In this document: positions 34,076-38,574 of the stretch, one piece after another
How positions within the stretch are numbered: position 1 is the first letter of the stretch
How the letters are laid out: each line of letters opens with the position of its first letter
NCBI GenBank assembly: GCA_016931895.1
Contig: JAFGDY010000298.1
Location: 1-38,574 of the forward strand
DNA length: 38,574 bases
Direction: 5' to 3'
Source: Anaerolineae bacterium
GTDB lineage: Bacteria > Chloroflexota > Anaerolineae > 4572-78 > J111
The notes under the pieces: generated by a model
What the model was told of the DNA's origin: nothing
Database searches by the model: none
The model's input: only the letters and a program-made list of their open reading frames with translations
Translations under genes and position numbers: made by a program

Positions 34076-36139
34076 ATGAGCCATTCCTTTAAGCCACCAA
34101 CCCAAGGTGAAACCCTATTGAACCTGCTGCGCTGGCGGGCCAATCATCAATCCCACCAACGCGCCTATACCTTTTTGGTTGACGGCGAAATTGAGGCGGT
34201 CCATCTAACCTATGCCAACTTAGAGCGGCAGGCCCGGGCTATCGGCGCCTGGTTACAACAAAAAAACGCTGCGGGCCAGCCCATTCTTTTACTTTATTCG
34301 CCCGGTCTGGATTTTATTGCGGCCCTGTTTGCTTGTTTTTATGCCGGGGCCATTGCAGTGCCGGCCTATCCTCCCCCCCTTAATCGAAACAGCGCTCGTC
34401 TGGCGGCTATTATGGCCAACACCCAGGCCAAGATATTCCTGACCACAACCGCGATGCTCACCCAAATTCAACGCCAAATGGCAGAAATACCAGCCGTGAA
34501 AGATTTGTCGTGGCTAACCACCGATACCTGGCCGGTAGAAATGGCCGACACATGGGCTGAAGTGAACCCAAAAGCCGATACCTTAGCTTTGCTGCAATAT
34601 ACTTCGGGTTCTACCGCAACCCCCAAAGGCGTTATGGTTACGCACGGGAATATCATCCAAAATCTTGATCGGGTTGTCCAAACTGCCGGCTTTGAGCCTG
34701 ATCGCCACCGCGAAGGGGTCAGTTGGCTGCCACCCTATCACGACCTGGGGCTGATTGGTTTTGTCTTTTTGGGCATTTACTCCGGGCGGCCTTTCACCTT
34801 GATGTCACCGCTGGCCTTTATCCAAAAACCGCTGCGCTGGTTACAGGCTATCTCACGCCTGCGGGCCTCCTACAGCGCCGGGCCAAATTTTGCTTACAAT
34901 TTATGTGTTGATAAAATCACCCCTGAGCAGCGAGCCGAACTTGACCTGAGTTGTTGGAAAATTGCCATTGTCGGCGCCGACCCGATTTGCTGCGAAACGC
35001 TAGAACGCTTTGCCCATACGTTTGCCCCTTATGGGTTCCGCCAACAAGCTTTTTACCCCAGTTATGGCCTGGCCGAGGCCACGCTGGTCGTCTCCGGCGG
35101 TCTGCAATCGGCCTTGCCGGTCACCTGCACAGTACAGGCAGAGGCGTTAAAAAATCGCCGGGTCATTATCACTTCACCCAAAGAAACAGACAGTCAAACC
35201 CTGGTTGGCTGCGGCAGATCATTGGTTGGACAAAACGTGCTTATCGTTGATCCTCAAACTTTGCGCCCCTGCCCGCCGGATCAGATTGGCGAAATCTGGG
35301 TGGCCGGCCCCAGTGTAGCCCGGGGGTACTGGCGCCAACCGGAAGAAACCCAACACACGTTTCAAGCTCGCTTAGCCGGTGGAAACGGCCAATTTTTGCG
35401 CACCGGCGATTTGGGTTTTGTGCAAGAGGGCGAACTCTTTATCACCGGCCGGCTCAAAGATTTGATCATTATCAGGGGCTGCAACTACTATCCCCAAGAC
35501 ATTGAAAAAATCGTCAAAGCCAGTCACCCGGCTCTAGGCCCCCGGGGGGGCGCTGCTTTTTCAGTTGAAATTGATCATCAGGAACAGTTGGTGATTGTTT
35601 GGGAAGTGGAACGCCGACATCGTAGCGTTGATGTTAATAGCGTAGCCGAGGCCGTTCGGGGGGCGGTGGCCCAAACGTTTGAGCTAGAAACTTACGCCGT
35701 GGTATTGCTCAAACCCGGCCATTTACCCAAAACTACCAGCGGCAAAATCCAGCGCTATCAATGCCGAAAACAATTTCTGGAAAACACCCTGCCGGTGATT
35801 GGAATCAACATTCAACCTCAACAAAAAAATTTGCCGCAGGCAAAAACACTGACCGGGGATACGGTTGACCATCCGGGCCATCAACAACTTCAGCAACAAT
35901 TAGAAGAGCAAGTACGCACGCAACTGGCCGAATTTTTGAAAGTTCCACCCGACCAAATAGATTGGCAGCGGTCCATTCAAACCCTGGGACTGGGTTCGCT
36001 GCACGCCACGGCGGTCAAGTATCACCTTGAAGAAAATTTTGGCATCGCCTTGTCACCGGAGATGTTTTTTGAAGACATCACCCTTGGCCAATTCGTTTCT
36101 AAAATTGCCAGCCAAACTACATCCGAGCGAGGAAATTGA
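34076..36139 (+). CDS. Second fatty acyl-AMP ligase fused to ACP
   Basis: This 687-residue paralogue corresponds to the first two modules of the 27571 fusion. It shares long identical blocks with it (VSWLPPYHDLGLIGF, SAGPNFAY, IAIVGADPI, GRLKDLIIIRG) and lacks the PLP domain. The ligase spans 1-575. The carrier domain (about 605-680) has LGLGSLHA, with S641 for phosphopantetheine; the usual Asp before Ser is Gly, so holo-formation should be checked. It probably supplies a second acyl chain, either for N-acylation by the GNAT enzyme or for elongation by the ketosynthase next door. AGAGAG precedes the ATG by five bases, and its TGA overlaps the ketosynthase ATG (ATGA-type coupling). Confidence 0.92.
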   Translation: MSHSFKPPTQGETLLNLLRWRANHQSHQRAYTFLVDGEIEAVHLTYANLERQARAIGAWLQQKNAAGQPILLLYSPGLDFIAALFACFYAGAIAVPAYPPPLNRNSARLAAIMANTQAKIFLTTTAMLTQIQRQMAEIPAVKDLSWLTTDTWPVEMADTWAEVNPKADTLALLQYTSGSTATPKGVMVTHGNIIQNLDRVVQTAGFEPDRHREGVSWLPPYHDLGLIGFVFLGIYSGRPFTLMSPLAFIQKPLRWLQAISRLRASYSAGPNFAYNLCVDKITPEQRAELDLSCWKIAIVGADPICCETLERFAHTFAPYGFRQQAFYPSYGLAEATLVVSGGLQSALPVTCTVQAEALKNRRVIITSPKETDSQTLVGCGRSLVGQNVLIVDPQTLRPCPPDQIGEIWVAGPSVARGYWRQPEETQHTFQARLAGGNGQFLRTGDLGFVQEGELFITGRLKDLIIIRGCNYYPQDIEKIVKASHPALGPRGGAAFSVEIDHQEQLVIVWEVERRHRSVDVNSVAEAVRGAVAQTFELETYAVVLLKPGHLPKTTSGKIQRYQCRKQFLENTLPVIGINIQPQQKNLPQAKTLTGDTVDHPGHQQLQQQLEEQVRTQLAEFLKVPPDQIDWQRSIQTLGLGSLHATAVKYHLEENFGIALSPEMFFEDITLGQFVSKIASQTTSERGN

Positions 36140-37368
36140 TGACCCCAAGAAGGGTAGTGATCACCGGCGGCGGCATCGCCTCGCCGCTGGGTAATGATTT
36201 GGAAACATATTGGGCGCAACTGCTGGGGGGTCAATATGGTATTGCGCCCATCACCACCTTTGATACCTCGGCTTATGCCACCAGGTTGGCTGCCTGTCTT
36301 AACCCGATTCCGAGACCGGCCGGCCTGACTGAACTTGAACAAAAAATGAGTTCAAATTTGTCTATCCTCTCTGTATTTTGCGCGGAACAGGCGATTGCGC
36401 AGGCCAGGCTCGATTTTCCGGCAGAAGAAATTCAGCGCAGCGGGGTGATTGTTGGTTCGGGTTTTCTCAACCTTTATGATCTGGAAGATTATAACCGGAA
36501 TTTTTTTAGGGGTAAGCCCAGCCGGTCTCCCCTGACAATTCCGCTCAATATGGGCAATGCCCCCGCCAGCCGGATTGCCATGAAGTATGGGCTAAAGGGC
36601 ATTGTTAAAAGCGTGAGCACGGCCTGTTCGTCCGGTTTTACGGCAATAGCCGATAGCGTGCTGTTAATTCGAGAGGGGTATCAGGAGGTGATGATTGCCG
36701 GGGGCTGCGACCTGGTGTCGTCGCAGACGATACTCAATGCTTGGGAAGCAATGAGGGTGTTAACCAAAGAAAAAGAAATTCCGGCCCTGGCCTGCCGGCC
36801 GTTTGACCGGGACCGGCGAGGCATTGCCCTGGGTGACGGCGCAGCCTTTTTTGTGTTGGAAACGTATGAGCATGCCGCGCAAAGAGGGGCAACTATCCTG
36901 GCCGAGATTAAAGGTGTTTTCCAAAATTCAGACAGCCTTGACCTGGTTAAACCCGACTCCCAGGAAGAAAGTCGTTGTATTGAACAAACGTTGCAAAATG
37001 CCAACCTTGACCCCGCAGATATTGGCATGATCTTTGCCCATGCCACCGGCACGCGCCTGAACGACACCACCGAATACGAAAGTCTGCATGCCGTGTTTAA
37101 AGAAAGGCTAAAACACATCCCGGTCTGTGGCCTCAAAGCGATGATTGGGCATACTATGGGCGCGTCCGGCCCTATGGCTTTGGCTGCGGCGCTGGGCGCA
37201 CTGGAATCAGGATATTTCTATCCCATTCCCAATCTGGTTAACCTGGAAGAGGGCCTGGATTTGTGCATTACCACTACAGGCCAACAATTAATTTCGGTTG
37301 ATAATATTTTGCTTAACACCTTTGCTTTTGGGGGAATTAATGTGTGTTTGGTTATATCCAAAATATAA
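36139..37368 (+). CDS. FabF-like beta-ketoacyl-ACP synthase
   Basis: This 409-residue thiolase-fold ketosynthase has the catalytic triad C163 (STACSSG), H301 (AHATGTRLND) and H338 (IGHTMGASG). It condenses an acyl-ACP with malonyl-ACP. The ATG at 36139 overlaps the TGA of the FAAL-ACP gene by one base and is preceded by GAGGAA. The terminal NTFAFGGIN block is intact. Compared with housekeeping FabF it has a divergent N-terminal region (FDTSAYATRLAACL) and NNRNFFRG-type insert (here EDYNRNFFRG), as in ketosynthases of secondary lipid clusters. No ketoreductase, dehydratase or enoyl reductase lies nearby, so a single extension or use of housekeeping FAS partners is implied. Confidence 0.92.
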   Translation: MTPRRVVITGGGIASPLGNDLETYWAQLLGGQYGIAPITTFDTSAYATRLAACLNPIPRPAGLTELEQKMSSNLSILSVFCAEQAIAQARLDFPAEEIQRSGVIVGSGFLNLYDLEDYNRNFFRGKPSRSPLTIPLNMGNAPASRIAMKYGLKGIVKSVSTACSSGFTAIADSVLLIREGYQEVMIAGGCDLVSSQTILNAWEAMRVLTKEKEIPALACRPFDRDRRGIALGDGAAFFVLETYEHAAQRGATILAEIKGVFQNSDSLDLVKPDSQEESRCIEQTLQNANLDPADIGMIFAHATGTRLNDTTEYESLHAVFKERLKHIPVCGLKAMIGHTMGASGPMALAAALGALESGYFYPIPNLVNLEEGLDLCITTTGQQLISVDNILLNTFAFGGINVCLVISKI

Positions 37369-37381
37369 AGGGGACAAAGTG

Positions 37382-37636
37382 ATGACAGAACAAGAAATTC
37401 GCACTAAATTGGTGGAAATTTTTGAAGAAGAAGCCAAACTGGATCGGGATGAACTCTTACAGGGACAACCCCTGGCCAATCTCATTGACTCGTTGACTTT
37501 GCTGGAAATAGTGTGCCAAATTGAAGATACTTTTGAGTTAGAAATTGAGGACGAACAAATACCTGAACTAAAAACTTTTGCTGACGTGGTTGAAGGGATC
37601 ACTCGGCTAAAAGGGCCAGATGTACAATCAAACTAA
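37382..37636 (+). CDS. Stand-alone acyl carrier protein
   Basis: This 84-residue acidic protein (MTEQEIRTKLVEIFEEEAKL) has NLIDSLTLLEIV, with S37 as the phosphopantetheine attachment site, followed by helix III EIEDEQIPELKTFADVVEGI. The frame extends 28 codons upstream into the ketosynthase gene, but the ATG at 37382, preceded by an AGGGGAC-type ribosome site, is the sensible start. It differs clearly from the covalently attached ACP domains of the two ligases and presumably serves the ketosynthase 13 bases upstream. It is last in the operon. No clear terminator was found after it. Confidence 0.9.
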   Translation: MTEQEIRTKLVEIFEEEAKLDRDELLQGQPLANLIDSLTLLEIVCQIEDTFELEIEDEQIPELKTFADVVEGITRLKGPDVQSN

Positions 37637-37837
37637 ACAGTGCCCCAGTAATAGTAACGCCCGGCGGCATAGCTATTGATGGATAACAGAGATATCAAAG
37701 AAGACCTTTACTGGCGGTAGTAGCCGCAATCAATTCGTTGGGGTAAACTTGACCGCCAAACTCATCCTTGTCGTGCACCGTGGCGCTCATATGCAAGTGA
37801 CCCCGAAAAGCAAAGTATATCCTCCCGCCAAGAGCTA

Positions 37838-37924
37838 GCAAACATCCTCGACAAACTGCACCTGGCCAACCGTACCCAGGCCGCCCTCTATGCCCTGCGC
37901 GAGGGCCTGGCCGATTTGGAGTAG
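37838..37924 (+). pseudogene. C-terminal remnant of a NarL/LuxR-type response regulator
   Basis: The frame ending at TAG 37922-37924 reads [18 protein letters not shown] then [10 protein letters not shown], which is the conserved C-terminal helix end of NarL-type regulators ([22 protein letters not shown]). The receiver and most of the helix-turn-helix are missing. The whole stretch 37637-38054 has no intact gene. On the minus strand, 37698-37800 contains a second protein-like tail ([20 protein letters not shown]) that I cannot assign. The region looks like a graveyard of older genes. Confidence 0.6.
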
Positions 37925-38054
37925 GGAACTGGTCATTTTTGACCATCAATACCGCATTTTTGACCGCCGCCGTACCCGGGACGGTCATTTTTTCTCCTCA
38001 AAACCCTCATTTTCTCCCTTGTAACGCCGGCCTGAATTGTGATATGTTAGCAGC

Positions 38055-38438
38055 ATGACAGGTCAGGCTTCAATATTCATTATTGCTCCGCCGGGCCCCT
38101 GGCGCGAAAGCCTGCTGGTGCTGTTACAAGCCAGCAGCAACGTGGAGGTGGCCGGCCAGGCCGACGACGGCCCCGCCGCCCGGTTATGGCTCGCCGCCCA
38201 CGTTCCGGCTGCCGTGCTATTGGATGCCGACCTGCCCGGCGACGAAGCCTGGGAGGCGCTGCAATGCCTCAAACGCCAACAACCTTCCATTTATTGCCTG
38301 GTGCTGGCCCATGATTTTAACCAGGAACGCCAGGCGCAAGCGGGCGGCGCTGACCAGGTGCTTATGGCCGGCTTCTCGGCCGAGGCTCTGTTTGCGGCGT
38401 TAGAAAAGGTTAAAAAAACAATATGTGTACCCTCATGA
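38055..38438 (+). CDS. Atypical receiver-domain protein
   Basis: This 127-residue protein has a receiver fold like the N-terminal half of NarL regulators (IFIIAPPGPWRESLLVLLQ; VEVAGQADDG; AAVLLDADLPGDEAWEAL). The phosphoacceptor Asp is kept (LLDADLPG), but the acidic pair at the first strand is replaced by Pro (APPGP) and the switch Lys by Met (QVLMAGF), so normal phosphorylation is doubtful. It ends with no DNA-binding domain. Its TGA overlaps the ATG of the next gene (ATGA at 38435-38438). Just upstream is an orphan NarL C-terminal remnant (37838-37924), so a full regulator may once have stood here. Confidence 0.75.
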   Translation: MTGQASIFIIAPPGPWRESLLVLLQASSNVEVAGQADDGPAARLWLAAHVPAAVLLDADLPGDEAWEALQCLKRQQPSIYCLVLAHDFNQERQAQAGGADQVLMAGFSAEALFAALEKVKKTICVPS

Positions 38439-38574
38439 GGTTTCATTCCATGCGACTCCAACCGCTCTCGAATCGTAATTTTTATCATAATTACCTGTTT
38501 ATCTTCCTTGTTACCTTCATCTTTTACCTCTTTCTCCAACTGCAAATCGTCTTCCAGTTCTATTGGTCAACCTC
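38435..38574 (+). CDS. N-terminus of a membrane protein, probably a sensor kinase (partial)
   Basis: The frame opens at ATG 38435, overlapping the receiver stop by four bases, and stays open to the window end (46 residues). After a short basic start (MRFHSMRLQPLSNRN) comes a long hydrophobic helix (YLFIFLVTFIFYLFLQLQIV). Coupling to a receiver gene makes a membrane histidine kinase the likeliest identity, but no catalytic part is in the window. Confidence 0.6.
   Translation, partial: MRFHSMRLQPLSNRNFYHNYLFIFLVTFIFYLFLQLQIVFQFYWST

Noticed and set aside
37695-37988. 97-residue open frame on the - strand as a gene
   Set aside because: It overlaps the NarL-tail remnant in antisense and only its last 35 residues look protein-like; treated as debris.

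Overview
The window looks like a chromosomal segment of a free-living, non-pathogenic environmental bacterium with moderate to high GC. The best guess is a member of the Chloroflexota (Anaerolineae-like). Pointers are the single-chain CrtYcd-type lycopene cyclase, the large soluble GAF-type sensor kinases, the FHA/winged-helix regulator beside a Ser/Thr kinase, and the long low-complexity TPTP-type linkers. This is inference from gene style, not from a marker-gene tree. No rRNA, tRNA or CRISPR array was recognised.

Region by region. 1-7450 (+): an OmpR-type response regulator, a small unknown protein on the other strand, a decayed rtcA, a GAF/GAF histidine kinase with a dead receiver, a receiver-only protein, a DUF6338-like membrane protein, RNase Z and RsmG. 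7454-14656: a c-di-AMP cyclase fused to its YbbR regulator (-), a membrane-anchored GH3-like protein that has lost its catalytic residues (+), a Ser/Thr kinase whose 3' end overlaps it (-), and a divergent FHA/winged-helix regulator (+). 14683-18524 (-): folK-folE-crtYcd operon, a long imperfect palindrome, and a CPD photolyase. 18525-22125 (-): a Crp-type regulator, Tat-signal flavodoxin, HXXEE membrane protein and an SDR whose 3' end is cut by a decayed IS4/Tn5-type transposase.

22379-37636 is the most interesting part. It encodes a radical SAM/SPASM enzyme, a ceramide-glucosyltransferase-like GT, a YghO-like N-acyltransferase, a B12-binding radical SAM enzyme, a three-part fusion of fatty acyl-AMP ligase + ACP + serine-palmitoyltransferase-type PLP enzyme, an SDR, a second radical SAM enzyme, a 3-ketodihydrosphingosine-reductase-like SDR carrying the YPPDTDTP motif, a second acyl-AMP ligase + ACP, a ketosynthase and a stand-alone ACP. 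The simplest reading is a complete sphingolipid-like (ceramide, then glycosylceramide) pathway. In it the acyl chain is activated and handed to the condensing enzyme within one polypeptide, and radical chemistry modifies the lipid chain.

37637-38574: remnants of older genes, including the tail of a NarL-type regulator, then an atypical receiver translationally coupled to the start of a membrane protein (probably a sensor kinase) that runs off the window.
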